Positions 8,022-16,023 of a DNA stretch of 26,283 bases are shown one piece after another; positions within the stretch are counted from its first letter, which is position 1; each line of letters starts with the position of its first letter. The notes below the pieces were generated by a model that had not been told where the DNA came from, made no database searches, and saw nothing but the letters and a program-made list of their open reading frames with translations. A program made the translations under genes and the position numbers. The stretch covers positions 1 through 26,283 of the forward strand of contig CAZQLE010000024.1 of the NCBI GenBank assembly GCA_964593905.1, given 5' to 3'. The DNA is from CAZQLE01 sp964593905 (GTDB taxonomy: Bacteria; Chloroflexota; Anaerolineae; Anaerolineales; Anaerolineaceae).

Positions 8022-8114
8022 GACCGGCGGCAGATCGGTTAAAATCATGTGGGCGGGCCTGTCCGGCCGGTCATTTAACCCACCCCACAACCCGAAAAAC
8101 CTTGGAGCCAGAAA

Positions 8115-8729
8115 ATGCTCAATCAAGCGCGCGCAGCAAGCAAAAGTTGGTTTCTCCGCTTAATTCCGCTGACCCTGGTGTTTATTGCGTTAATCACCTG
8201 GTTCGGCCCGGCAGAAAAATCACTGGGCGATAATTTACGTCTGGTGCTGCTGCACGGGGCCTGGGTGTGGACCGGCAAGACCCTGTTTGCGCTGGCCGGG
8301 CTGGCCGGGCTGATGGCCCTGCTGGGTGCAGCGCGGCTGCATGACTGGTCGCGCGCGCTGGGATGGGCCGGGTTGATCTTCTGGTTGACCTATCTTCCCA
8401 TGTCGCTGGTGGTCATGCAGCTCAACTGGGGCGGGTTGTTCTTTGACGAGCCGCGCTGGCAGGTTCCGTTCACCCTGGCGGTGGTGGGGGTGCTGCTGCA
8501 AATCGGGCTGCATATTTTGCACCAGCCGCGCCTCACCTCGCTGGGCAATCTGGCCTTTGGTGCGGCACTCTGGCTGCGGCTGGGCGTCGCGCAAAATATT
8601 TTGCACCCCGATTCTCCGGTTATGCAGTCTGGCTCGGCAATGCTGCAATTCTATTTTGCCGGTCTGTTCTTTCTGGTTTTCATCCTTGCCCTACAGGTGA
8701 CCTTATGGCTGAAGAAACAACCCGTTTAA
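8115..8729 (+). CDS. uncharacterised integral membrane protein
   Basis: 204 residues with about five or six hydrophobic segments (near 15-31, 50-68, 82-101, 117-135 and 176-198). I do not recognise the family. Visible landmarks are a HGAWVW stretch after the first helix, an NWGGLFFDEPRW loop between helices, and LHILHQPR. The ATG follows CTTGGAGCC. The gene overlaps the start of the MFS gene by 25 bases, indicating an operon and probably coupled translation, so it may assist or be regulated with that transporter. TTGACC at 8020-8025 may be a -35 element upstream, but the matching -10 is unclear. Confidence 0.7.
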   Translation: MLNQARAASKSWFLRLIPLTLVFIALITWFGPAEKSLGDNLRLVLLHGAWVWTGKTLFALAGLAGLMALLGAARLHDWSRALGWAGLIFWLTYLPMSLVVMQLNWGGLFFDEPRWQVPFTLAVVGVLLQIGLHILHQPRLTSLGNLAFGAALWLRLGVAQNILHPDSPVMQSGSAMLQFYFAGLFFLVFILALQVTLWLKKQPV

Positions 8730-9901
8730 CCGAACGAAATGCCGTCCCGTGGCCGCAGGTGGGCTTGTTCACCTTTGCCCGCGTGGTGCTCAGCATCAAT
8801 GTGCGCATGGTCTACCCATTTCTGGCCGTGTTTGCCCGCGGGCTTGGGGTTTCGGTGGAACAGTTTTCGCTGGCGCTTTCCACCCGCTCGCTGGTCAGCG
8901 GCATTGCACCGTTTTTAGCGCCGATCTCAGACCGCTTTGGCTGCCGCATCGGCATGGCGCTGGGGCTGGGAATTTTTTCGGTGGGCATGGGCTGGATCAC
9001 CTTTTTTCCCTCCTTTGGCGGATTAATCGTGGCGCTCAGCCTGGGGCTGCTGGGGGTCAATGTCTTCATCTCTGCCATGCAGTCTTATCTGGGCGAACAT
9101 ATTGCCTACCAGCAGCGCGGGCGGGTAATGGCAGTTACCGAGCTGGGTTGGTCGTTATCTTACATTCTGGGCATGCCCCTGGTCGGGGTGCTGCTCTCTG
9201 GCGGCGGCTGGCGTGCGCCGTTTGCAGCGCTGGCCGGGCTGGGGCTGGCAATGCTCATTGCAATCTTATGGACCGTACCCAAAACCCCGCCCCGCATTCA
9301 ACATACCCCCGGCCTGGTCAACCCGCTGCGCACTGTGTTTACCACCCCGGCGGCCGTGGCCGGGTTATTAATGGGCATGTGCATCTCTGGCGCCAACGAG
9401 ATGGTCAACGTCATGTTTGGGGTGTGGATGGAAGGCTCATTTGGCCTGAAAATCGCCGGGTTGGGGGCCGCCGCCGCAGTAATCGGTCTCTCTGAACTGA
9501 GCGGCGAGGGTGGGTCGGCGGCGCTGGTAGACCGCCTGGGCAAGGAACGCGCCGTGCGGGCAGGCATGCTCCTGGCCGCCCTGGCAGCCGGGCTGCTGCC
9601 CATTCTGGGGCAAATGGGGCTGGTGGGGGCGCTGACCGGCCTGTTTTTGTTTTACCTGACCTTTGAATTCACCCTGGTCAGCAGTCTGCCATTAATCAGC
9701 CAGGTGTTACCCGCCGCCCGTGCCACTCTGATGGCGGTTAACGTTGCCTCTTATGCAGGCGGGCGCGCCCTGGCCGACCTGGCGGCGCCCTATTTGTTTA
9801 AGCACGGTTTTGCATGGAATGCGGCTGTTTCAGTGGGGCTATATTTGCTGGCAGTAGTGCTATTAAGCCGGGTAAAAATACAGCCAGAGACAGAAGCCTG
9901 A
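8705..9901 (+). CDS. MFS transporter
   Basis: 398 residues, about twelve hydrophobic segments in two halves, the size and layout of a major facilitator superfamily permease. The loop after helix 2 reads APISDRFGCRIGMALGL, matching the MFS motif A (GxLaDrfGrr), and a degenerate copy, AALVDRLGKERAVRAG, lies at the start of the second half. These proteins exchange or export small molecules with protons. The substrate cannot be read. ATG 8705 is preceded by CAGGTGA and lies inside the end of the previous gene. It converges on the ABC-binding-protein gene, whose terminator fills the gap. Confidence 0.87.
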   Translation: MAEETTRLTERNAVPWPQVGLFTFARVVLSINVRMVYPFLAVFARGLGVSVEQFSLALSTRSLVSGIAPFLAPISDRFGCRIGMALGLGIFSVGMGWITFFPSFGGLIVALSLGLLGVNVFISAMQSYLGEHIAYQQRGRVMAVTELGWSLSYILGMPLVGVLLSGGGWRAPFAALAGLGLAMLIAILWTVPKTPPRIQHTPGLVNPLRTVFTTPAAVAGLLMGMCISGANEMVNVMFGVWMEGSFGLKIAGLGAAAAVIGLSELSGEGGSAALVDRLGKERAVRAGMLLAALAAGLLPILGQMGLVGALTGLFLFYLTFEFTLVSSLPLISQVLPAARATLMAVNVASYAGGRALADLAAPYLFKHGFAWNAAVSVGLYLLAVVLLSRVKIQPETEA

Positions 9902-9937
9902 ATCGGTTGGAGGGGGGGCCTTCATAAAATAAACGCC

Positions 9938-9977
9938 AAAAAACTGCCGCCGGTGGAGGAATCTCCACCGGCGGCAG
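9938..9977 (-). terminator. rho-independent terminator of the peptide-binding-protein gene
   Basis: Perfect 14-base arms (9944-9957 and 9964-9977, CTGCCGCCGGTGGA) with a 6-base loop. The run of A at 9938-9943 becomes a U tract on the minus-strand transcript. On the plus strand there is no T tract, so it mainly serves the minus-strand gene. Confidence 0.88.
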
Positions 9978-10005
9978 CCATTAACCGGGCGAAATCAACC
10001 AGTGA

Positions 10006-11844
10006 CTACTGGGTGATATCCCATTTCTCATAGCGGTCATAACCGGTCAGCGATTCGGTAGCCTGCACATTGGCACCCACCAACTTCTTGTTGGCATACC
10101 AGTGCAGCGGGCTGACCACGGCCTCATCTTCGATGAAGATCTTCTCGGCCTGGGCGTAGAGATCCATACGCTTGTCAGCATCGGTCTCTTTCGCGGCATC
10201 CAGCAGCAACTGCTTGAAGGCATCATAGCTCGGGTTGTCGCCTTCTTTGTAGGTCTTCATATCAGCCACCGGCCAGTCGACCACGTTCTGGTGCCCGCCG
10301 GCGCTGCCGTTGCTGTCGCTGTAAACTTCGCGCAGGAAGTTATTGGCATCCGGGTAGTCTTGCACCCAGGAGAGCCGATAGATATTCTCTTTGCCTTCAG
10401 AGCGCTGGGCAAAGTAGACTTTGGTTTCCTGGTTGGTCAATTCAACCTTAATTCCCAGGGTATCTTGCCACATGGCCTGCACGGCTTCGGCGCGTTTCTT
10501 GTGGGCTTCACTGGTGTTAAAGATCAGCACCAGGGTCAAATCTTCGGCTTTCTTGCCCTTCTCATCCAGATATTCTTGCAGCAGGGCTTTGGCCTGTTCG
10601 GGGTCGTACTTGGCGCCCAGGTCGGGATATTTCTCGGGTTTCGGGCCAGCAGCCACACCGGGGTGGGTAAACCATTTGGCCGGCTGACCGGTCTTGGTAA
10701 CATTGGTCAACAACGCTTCACGGTCGATCGCCAGGCTTAAGGCCTTGCGGACGCGGGCATCATCGGTGGGGGCCAACTGGGTGTTGAAACCATAAGATTC
10801 GGTGCCCAGCGTAAAGACATTGACCACCAGATCTTTATAGACCGGGTCGGCCACAATACGGTCCAGGTCGCCCGAAGGAATATCAGATACATCCAGATTC
10901 CCGGCTTCAAATTCGGCCAGGCTGGCTTCGGTGCTGATCAACGCATAGTGAATTTCGTCGATCTTGGCGGTGGGGGTGACTTCGTCGCCCGGCCAGAAGG
11001 GGTTCTTCACCAGGGTCAGTTCAGCATCATGCACCCATTCCTTAAGGGTGAAAGGACCATAACCCTGATAGAACCCGGTTTCAACCCATTTATCGCCGCG
11101 GCCTTCGGTGCAGTCGTCGCCATCGATCAGCCAGCTCGGCTGCGCGTGGGCAACCCACAGACCCGCGATGTTAAGGTTGTAAACCGCAGGTTCGCTGAAT
11201 TTAATCTCCAGCGTCTTGTCATCAATGGCCTTCACGCCCACTGTGGTCACATCTTCAACTTCACCAGAGTTATAAGCGCCCGAACCATCGATCCCAAGCA
11301 GCACATACGCATATTCCGAACCCGTCGCCGGAGACAGGGTGCGCAGAAGCCCGTATGCAAAATCCTGGGCGGTGACCATGCGGTCATTGCCTTCGCAGTC
11401 GGCCACTTTCACCACTTCGCCTTTAACGGCATCATACTTCACCCAGGGAACGCCCTCTTTGAGGGTGAAGGTGAAGGTAAGACCGTCTTCCGAAGCTTTC
11501 ACATCGGTCGCCATGGCGTTTTCCAACTCGGCGGTCTGCTCGTTCTGGCGGGTCAAACCCACCGTCATCGAATCGATCAACTGAATCGAGATGACATCCA
11601 CAGCCATCGCTGTATCGAGGGTCGGCACGTCGCCGGGTCCCCAGGCCAGCCGCAGCACTTTCTTTTCGGCAGCCGGGGCGGCTTCGGGTTCAGGGGTGGC
11701 CACCACAACTACTTCTTTGGCTTCGCCTTCCACCACCACTGTTTGCACGATGGGGGTCGGGGCAGCCGCTGGTGCGCAGGCAGCCAGCAGCATGGCGACA
11801 ACCAACAACACACTGGTCAAAAACCACATCTTGTTGCGAGTCAT
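10006..11844 (-). CDS. ABC transporter solute-binding lipoprotein, peptide/oligopeptide type (SBP_bac_5)
   Basis: 612 residues. A lipoprotein signal peptide (TRNKMWFLTSVLLVVAML, lipobox LAAC with Cys23) is followed by an Ala/Pro/Val/Glu-rich linker to about residue 60. The mature domain starts KVLRLAWGPGDVPTLDTAMA and contains LENAMATDVKASEDGLTFTF and LKEGVPW, the usual signature of DppA/OppA-type binding proteins (cluster C). It would capture peptides or similar solutes outside the membrane and hand them to an ABC permease. No permease or ATPase gene is adjacent in the window; upstream is a 500-base gene-free region. AAGGAGG stands at the right distance from ATG 11844, and a terminator lies just after the stop, so it is monocistronic. 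The family is certain; the ligand is unknown. Confidence 0.93.
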   Translation of the reverse strand: MTRNKMWFLTSVLLVVAMLLAACAPAAAPTPIVQTVVVEGEAKEVVVVATPEPEAAPAAEKKVLRLAWGPGDVPTLDTAMAVDVISIQLIDSMTVGLTRQNEQTAELENAMATDVKASEDGLTFTFTLKEGVPWVKYDAVKGEVVKVADCEGNDRMVTAQDFAYGLLRTLSPATGSEYAYVLLGIDGSGAYNSGEVEDVTTVGVKAIDDKTLEIKFSEPAVYNLNIAGLWVAHAQPSWLIDGDDCTEGRGDKWVETGFYQGYGPFTLKEWVHDAELTLVKNPFWPGDEVTPTAKIDEIHYALISTEASLAEFEAGNLDVSDIPSGDLDRIVADPVYKDLVVNVFTLGTESYGFNTQLAPTDDARVRKALSLAIDREALLTNVTKTGQPAKWFTHPGVAAGPKPEKYPDLGAKYDPEQAKALLQEYLDEKGKKAEDLTLVLIFNTSEAHKKRAEAVQAMWQDTLGIKVELTNQETKVYFAQRSEGKENIYRLSWVQDYPDANNFLREVYSDSNGSAGGHQNVVDWPVADMKTYKEGDNPSYDAFKQLLLDAAKETDADKRMDLYAQAEKIFIEDEAVVSPLHWYANKKLVGANVQATESLTGYDRYEKWDITQ

Positions 11845-11976
11845 TTGGAACGCCTCCTTGAAATGGGTGAAACAAAACAGATAGGGAACATACGCCGGGC
11901 ATTTATGGTTTGCAGCGGCGCCGTCACTTCGATGGCAGAATCAAACCCGCCATCCCGCAGACGGAAGCGATCGGCT

Positions 11977-12002
11977 CGATATACATAGTATATTGTATAT
12001 CG
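11977..12002. promoter_or_regulatory. 26-base interrupted palindrome, candidate operator
   Basis: Arms CGATATAC (11977-11984) and GTATATCG (11995-12002) are perfect inverted copies around a 10-base AT-rich spacer. On the minus strand, a possible -10 TATACT lies inside it, with TTATCG 18 bases upstream, so a protein bound here would cover the promoter of the binding-protein gene, about 133 bases before its start. The identity of the regulator is unknown. Confidence 0.45.
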
Positions 12003-12311
12003 TTAACCTGCGATAATAAAAGGATCAGGCGGGCGCCAGTTTCGGCAGCCGTGCGCCAGACCCAGTCTCATTAAAGAACAAAGCTGCGGGCATTAAAAAG
12101 ACCGGCCCGCGTCGATATTCGCGTTGGTCGAAAGAAATAGATGGAACAGGTCAATGCCAAAAACGCAAGTAGATACACAGCGATTGGGTTCATAAAAACA
12201 AAAAAATGAATAGGTTGGTTAAATATAGCATAAATGTTTTGTTTTAGAAATATCACAGCAAGCACAAAAAACGAAAGAAGTTCGTGTGCACTGGTGAATT
12301 CGCTGTTTCTG

Positions 12312-12320
12312 TGTTAAAAT
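12312..12320 (+). promoter_or_regulatory. extended -10 promoter of tRNA-Gln
   Basis: TG-T-TAAAAT, with the -10 hexamer at 12315-12320. Transcription should start near 12327, about 20 bases before the mature tRNA. The -35 position (TGGTGA, 12292-12297) is a weak match. Confidence 0.5.
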
Positions 12321-12346
12321 TTCAGCCGGCTGTGGTGAAAAATCAG

Positions 12347-12417
12347 TGGGGCATGGTGCAATGGCAGCACACCAGACTTTGGATCTGTGGATCTTGGTTC
12401 GAATCCAGGTGCCCCAG
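12347..12417 (+). tRNA. tRNA-Gln (anticodon TTG)
   Basis: A full cloverleaf can be drawn. The acceptor stem TGGGGCA pairs with TGCCCCA (12410-12416), the D stem is GTGC/GCAC, the anticodon loop CTTTGGA (12377-12383) carries TTG at 12379-12381, and the T arm is CTTGG-TTCGAAT-CCAGG. The weak U1-A72 end and UUG anticodon are typical of glutamine tRNA. The 3' CCA is not encoded (GCTA follows), so it must be added after transcription. The anticodon stem CCAGA/TCTGT has a C-U mismatch at its outer pair and the variable loop is only four bases. A terminator follows 32 bases downstream. Confidence 0.95.
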
Positions 12418-12448
12418 CTAACAATTTGCGCTGCCGTCTGTGGCATTG

Positions 12449-12491
12449 GGCTCTATGCTGCCCCGGGGCAGCATAGAGCCTGAATTTTTTT
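12449..12491 (+). terminator. rho-independent terminator after tRNA-Gln
   Basis: GGCTCTATGCTGCCCC (12449-12464) is followed directly by its exact inverse (12465-12480), then TGAA and seven T. It sits 22 bases before the start of the GlmU-like gene and isolates that gene from tRNA transcription unless there is read-through. Confidence 0.9.
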
Positions 12492-12512
12492 AATCCTATG
12501 TGTGGAGATGGT

Positions 12513-13511
12513 ATGAAAATCACCCCGATTATTCTGGCCGCCGGACAGGGAACCCGCATGAAATCGGATTTACCCAAGGTGCTGCACTGCATCGGCGGTA
12601 AGCCGTTGATTCAATGGGCGCTGGATGCCGCCGCCAGGGTGGGCACCGAGCTGCCGGTAGTGGTGGTTGGGCACGGCGCAGGGGCCGTTCGGGCGGCAGT
12701 AGGCAGCCAGGCCCGTTTTGCCGTGCAAGAAAAACAACTGGGCACGGCCGATGCCGTGCGCGCTGCGGCCGAACTGGCCGAAGGCCAGACCGATCTGGTG
12801 GTGGTCACTTACGCCGATATGCCCCTGCTGACCGGAAACACGCTCGAAAAACTGACCGCGCTGCAATTGAAAAACAGCGGGCCTTTTTCAATGTTGACCG
12901 TCACTTTTGAAGATTCGCACGGCTTTGGCCGGGTGGTTCGCCGCACCGATGGCAGTGTGATGGCCATTGTGGAAGAAGCCCAGGCCACCCCCGAACAACT
13001 TGAGATTCGCGAACTGAACGCGGGGGTCTATTGTTTTCGTTCCGACTGGCTGTGGAATGCCCTGCGCGCGGTGAAGGTCTCACCCAAAGGCGAGTATTAT
13101 CTGACCGATCTGGTCGAAATGGCCTCTGCGGCCGGCCTGCGGGTTGAAGCGCTAAGCCTGGATGACCCGTTTGAAGCGCTGGGCATCAACAACCGCCAAC
13201 ATCTGGCCGAGGCCGAAGCGATTCTGCGCGCTCAGATCAACCGGCGCTGGCTTCTGGCGGGGGTCACCATGATCGACCCGGCAGCAACCTACATTGAACC
13301 CAATGTTCAGATCGGGCGCGACACCGTGCTGCACCCCAACACAACACTGCGCGGAAACACCGTGGTGGGCGAAGGCTGTGTGCTGGGGCCTGGCACCGTG
13401 CTGGTCAACGCCCGAATCGGGGCAAATTGTCAGATCATCCAATCACATGTTGAAGGGCGGGACCTCCCCGCCAATTCGAAGCTGGGCCCTTTTGAGGTGT
13501 GTAAGGAGTAA
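12513..13511 (+). CDS. GlmU-like N-acetylglucosamine-1-phosphate uridyltransferase without acetyltransferase domain
   Basis: 332 residues from ATG 12513 (an upstream in-frame ATG at 12498 is passed over because GGAG lies between the two). The uridyltransferase half is complete: LAAGQGTRMKSDLPKV (8-23), QLGTADA (75-81), ADMPLL (101-106), NAGVY (169-173), GEYYLTD (183-189) and GINNR. From about 240 a left-handed beta-helix starts (VTMIDPAATYIEPNVQIGRD), as in GlmU, but the protein ends at LGPFEVCKE, where full GlmU (about 450-460 residues) would continue into the acetyltransferase active site. It could make UDP-GlcNAc from GlcNAc-1-P and UTP for peptidoglycan or other glycans, while acetylation would need another enzyme. 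The next gene starts at once, so this is not a frameshift. A different sugar-phosphate substrate is possible. Confidence 0.82.
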   Translation: MKITPIILAAGQGTRMKSDLPKVLHCIGGKPLIQWALDAAARVGTELPVVVVGHGAGAVRAAVGSQARFAVQEKQLGTADAVRAAAELAEGQTDLVVVTYADMPLLTGNTLEKLTALQLKNSGPFSMLTVTFEDSHGFGRVVRRTDGSVMAIVEEAQATPEQLEIRELNAGVYCFRSDWLWNALRAVKVSPKGEYYLTDLVEMASAAGLRVEALSLDDPFEALGINNRQHLAEAEAILRAQINRRWLLAGVTMIDPAATYIEPNVQIGRDTVLHPNTTLRGNTVVGEGCVLGPGTVLVNARIGANCQIIQSHVEGRDLPANSKLGPFEVCKE

Positions 13512-13512
13512 G

Positions 13513-14799
13513 TTGGAACAATCAACCTGGGCATTGCTGGGCTTGTTTTTATTGCTCGACCTGATCTTTGTGGCCGTGCGGGCCAGCTTTGTGCATGTGC
13601 GCGTCCCCCATCTGGTCAATTTAAGAGATGAAAATCACGCCGGGGTCGAACGCACCCTGCGGCTGTTGGAACGCCCCTTTTTACCGGCCACACTCAGAAT
13701 CGGGGTGGCGGTGATGCACATTCAGTTTGGGGCTCTGATGTGGCTGTTGATAGGGCCCTACCTGGCGCTGATAACGCCCAACGCAACGGTGATGGTGGCT
13801 GTTTTACTGGGGTTGACCGTGCTGCTGTTGGTGTTGGAATTTGCCCTGGAGGGGGTTGTTCTGCGCGACCCGGAACGTTCGGCCATCCGGCTTTCGGGGC
13901 TGGTGATGGGTCTGGATATCTTTTTCCGCCCGGTCACCTGGCTGTTGATGCGCTTGCTAGGCCCCACCGAGGCGCTGCAGCGCTCGCTGGGTTCAGTCAC
14001 CGAAGACGAGCTGCGCAGTTGGGTTGAAGAAGGCCAGCTTGAGGGCAGCCTTGAAAAAGGCGAACGGAAGATGATCTACTCCATTTTCCATTTCAGCGAT
14101 ACGCTGTGCCGTGAGATTATGGTGCCGCGCATCGACATGTTTGCCTTTGATGTAAACACCTCGCTTTCTGAAGCAGCGCAAACATCGCTGGCATCCGGCC
14201 ATTCACGCGTGCCGGTGTTTGATGAAACCATCGATAACATCATCGGCCTGTTGTATGTGAAAGACCTGCTGCGCCTGCTGGTAGAAGAAAACCACACCAT
14301 CACCTCGCTGCGCGATGTGATTCGCCCGGCTTATTTTGTGCCCGAGGCCAAAAAGGTGGATGAATTGTTGAATGAGATGCAGGCGCGCGGCGTGCATATG
14401 GTGGTGGTGGTCGATGAATATGGCGGCACAGCCGGCCTGGTGACGCTGGAAGATATTGTGGAAGAGATCGTGGGTGAAATTCGCGATGAATATGACCAGG
14501 CCGAAGAACACCCCGTGCAGATCATTGGCCCGCAGGAGTTCGTTTTTCACGGTCGGATCGATCTTGAAGATGTGAACGAGCTGTTGGGCACCCACCTGAC
14601 CAAAGACCTGGCCGACACACTGGGCGGGTACATTTATGCCGAGTTCAACCGCGTGCCCGCCAACGGCGACACCTTTGAGGTTGAAGACTGGTTATTAACC
14701 ATCGAACAGGTGAATGGCCGGCGCATTCGCCGTGTGCGCGCCCTGCCCAAGCCATCCCTTTCACCCGAAGAGGAGAAAAGCAATGACGCTGAACGATGA
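13513..14799 (+). CDS. CorC/TlyC-family protein: CNNM (DUF21), CBS pair and CorC_HlyC domains
   Basis: 428 residues from TTG 13513, chosen because AAGGAG lies just before it and the frame upstream is within the GlmU-like gene. The first 150 residues hold about three hydrophobic segments, as in the CNNM/DUF21 membrane domain. Then VTEDELRSWVEEGQLEGSLE and EREMIYSIFHF-like sequence (here GERKMIYSIFHF) lead to REIMVPRIDMFAFD, SRVPVFDETIDNIIGLLYVK and VVVDEYGGTAGLVTLEDIVE, the paired CBS domain signatures. The C-terminal CorC_HlyC domain follows (FHGRIDLEDVNELLG). Such proteins act in magnesium or other cation homeostasis; the old name hemolysin is probably misleading. It overlaps cytidine deaminase by 17 bases. 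Confidence 0.9.
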   Translation: MEQSTWALLGLFLLLDLIFVAVRASFVHVRVPHLVNLRDENHAGVERTLRLLERPFLPATLRIGVAVMHIQFGALMWLLIGPYLALITPNATVMVAVLLGLTVLLLVLEFALEGVVLRDPERSAIRLSGLVMGLDIFFRPVTWLLMRLLGPTEALQRSLGSVTEDELRSWVEEGQLEGSLEKGERKMIYSIFHFSDTLCREIMVPRIDMFAFDVNTSLSEAAQTSLASGHSRVPVFDETIDNIIGLLYVKDLLRLLVEENHTITSLRDVIRPAYFVPEAKKVDELLNEMQARGVHMVVVVDEYGGTAGLVTLEDIVEEIVGEIRDEYDQAEEHPVQIIGPQEFVFHGRIDLEDVNELLGTHLTKDLADTLGGYIYAEFNRVPANGDTFEVEDWLLTIEQVNGRRIRRVRALPKPSLSPEEEKSNDAER

Positions 14800-15193
14800 T
14801 ATGCGACACAGGCTGGTGGACCTGGCCATTCAGGCCCGACAGTGGGCCTATGTGCCTTATTCAAAATATTCGGTCGGCGCGGCGCTGCTGACCGCCTCGG
14901 GCAAGATCTATGACGGGGTGAACATTGAAAATGCCGCCTACCCCACCACCATCTGCGCCGAGCGCGTGGCGGTGTTTAAAGCCGTCTCAGAGGGCGAACA
15001 CCTGTTTGAAGCCATCGCAGTTGCCACCTCCAACGGCGGCACCCCCTGCGGAAGCTGCCGTCAGGTGTTGGCTGAGTTTGGTCTGGATACCGTGGTGCTG
15101 ATTGCTGACACGCAAGGCAAGATCCATCACGAGTTAACCGTGGGCCAACTGCTGCCCGGCGCATTTACCCCCGACAATCTCCCCCAGACCTGA
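14783..15193 (+). CDS. cdd: cytidine deaminase
   Basis: 136 residues from ATG 14783, preceded by GAGGAGAAAA. Motifs of the homotetrameric bacterial enzyme are present: YVPYSKYSVGAAL, GVNIENAAYPTTICAER with Cys58 and the proton-shuttle Glu60, and PCGSCRQVLAEF with zinc ligands Cys89 and Cys92. It converts cytidine and deoxycytidine to uridine and deoxyuridine in pyrimidine salvage. The start lies inside the end of the CorC-like gene and recO follows four bases after the stop. The cdd-recO adjacency recalls the ybeY-dgkA-cdd-era-recO order of Firmicutes. Confidence 0.95.
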   Translation: MTLNDDMRHRLVDLAIQARQWAYVPYSKYSVGAALLTASGKIYDGVNIENAAYPTTICAERVAVFKAVSEGEHLFEAIAVATSNGGTPCGSCRQVLAEFGLDTVVLIADTQGKIHHELTVGQLLPGAFTPDNLPQT

Positions 15194-15197
15194 ACCA

Positions 15198-15956
15198 ATG
15201 CCATCCAGAGAGCGTTCAATCCGGGTCGAGGCCGTGGTGCTGCGTCACTCCAACTGGGGTGAGGCCGACCGGATGATCACACTCTATACCCGCGAACAGG
15301 GAAAATTGCGCGCCAACGCTAAGGGCGCCCGCCGCTTGCGTTCGCGCAAAGCCGGGCATCTCGAACCGTTTACCCGCGTGGCGCTGCAATTGGCCCACGG
15401 CCGGGATATGTGGATCATCACCCAGGCAGAAACCGTTGAGGCCTACCTGCCCCTGCGCGATGATCTGCTGCGCACCGGTTATGCCGCTTATGTGCTCGAA
15501 TTGTTGGACCGCTTTAGCTATGAAGAAGGCGAAAACCGGGCGCTGTATCAACTGGTGATCCAGACCCTGCCGCTGATCGCCAGCGAGACAGATGTCGTGC
15601 CGGCCGTGCGTTATTACGAAGTGCGGCTGCTGGACCTGCTCGGGTTTCGTCCACAGTTATTCGAATGTGTGCGCTGTGGAAAAGAAATTCAGGCGCAGGA
15701 CCAGTTCTTTTCAATGGAACAGGGCGGGGTGGTGTGCCCGACATGCAGCCGGCAAAGCGGCGAACTGCGCGCAGTATCCATGGAGGCGTTAAAGTACCTG
15801 CGCCATCTGCAGCGCAGCAATTACCCTGAGGTGCGGCGGGCGGGCATTCCCGCCGGTGTGCGCCCCGAGTTGGAGACGCTGCTGCAAAACTATCTGACCT
15901 ATCTTCTGGAACGTGGGCTAAACAGCCCGGCGTTTTTGCGGGCTGTTCAAAAGTAG
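15198..15956 (+). CDS. recO: DNA repair protein RecO
   Basis: 252 residues. The N-terminal OB-fold begins RVEAVVLRHSNWGEADRMIT and continues LYTREQGKLRANAKGARR, the classic RecO opening. A helical domain follows, and a four-Cys zinc site is visible: C157, C160 (ECVRCGK) and C180, C183 (VCPTC). RecO anneals single strands and, with RecR, loads RecA onto SSB-coated DNA in the RecFOR pathway. It is the last gene of the plus-strand operon; its ribosome binding site is weak, consistent with coupling to cdd four bases upstream. Confidence 0.95.
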   Translation: MPSRERSIRVEAVVLRHSNWGEADRMITLYTREQGKLRANAKGARRLRSRKAGHLEPFTRVALQLAHGRDMWIITQAETVEAYLPLRDDLLRTGYAAYVLELLDRFSYEEGENRALYQLVIQTLPLIASETDVVPAVRYYEVRLLDLLGFRPQLFECVRCGKEIQAQDQFFSMEQGGVVCPTCSRQSGELRAVSMEALKYLRHLQRSNYPEVRRAGIPAGVRPELETLLQNYLTYLLERGLNSPAFLRAVQK

Positions 15957-15990
15957 GGGGCAAAACCTGCCTTACAAACAGGGCCGGGCC

Positions 15991-16023
15991 CGCCTCGCGG
16001 CGCAGCGCCAAGGCGTTCTTTTT
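15991..16023 (+). terminator. probable terminator of the glmU-like to recO operon
   Basis: CGCCT (15991-15995) pairs with AGGCG (16011-16015) around an inner GGCG/CGCC hairpin, followed by TTCTTTTT (16016-16023). It sits in the 65-base gap where recO converges on the lipid kinase gene and slightly overlaps the end of that gene. Confidence 0.5.

Larger units (their letters stand above)
11845..12346. other. gene-free region between the binding-protein gene and tRNA-Gln
   Basis: About 500 bases with no convincing gene. It holds the Shine-Dalgarno sequence of the binding-protein gene (AAGGAGG, 11859-11853 on the minus strand), an interrupted palindrome at 11977-12002, and the tRNA promoter at 12312-12320. 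The stretch 12170-12300 is distinctly AT-rich. A minus-strand frame of about 64 codons at 12071-12265 encodes a hydrophobic stretch but has a GTG start and no ribosome binding site, so I do not call it a gene. Confidence 0.6.

Noticed and set aside
10948..11988. Plus-strand open frame of 346 codons opposite the peptide-binding-protein gene
   Set aside because: It is the mirror of a certain lipoprotein gene, rich in His, Gly and Arg in a way typical of antisense frames, with no motif and no ribosome binding site.
12071..12265. Possible 64-residue hydrophobic peptide gene on the minus strand
   Set aside because: GTG start, no ribosome binding site, in an AT-rich gap where chance hydrophobic frames are common.
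13294..13512. Upstream ATG extension of the CorC-like protein
   Set aside because: The 73 extra codons lie inside the GlmU-like gene in another frame and have no family similarity; TTG 13513 has AAGGAG just before it.
13490..13515. Frameshift as the explanation of the short GlmU-like protein
   Set aside because: The sequence after the stop is immediately the start of a well-matched CNNM/CBS gene, with no beta-helix repeats in other frames.
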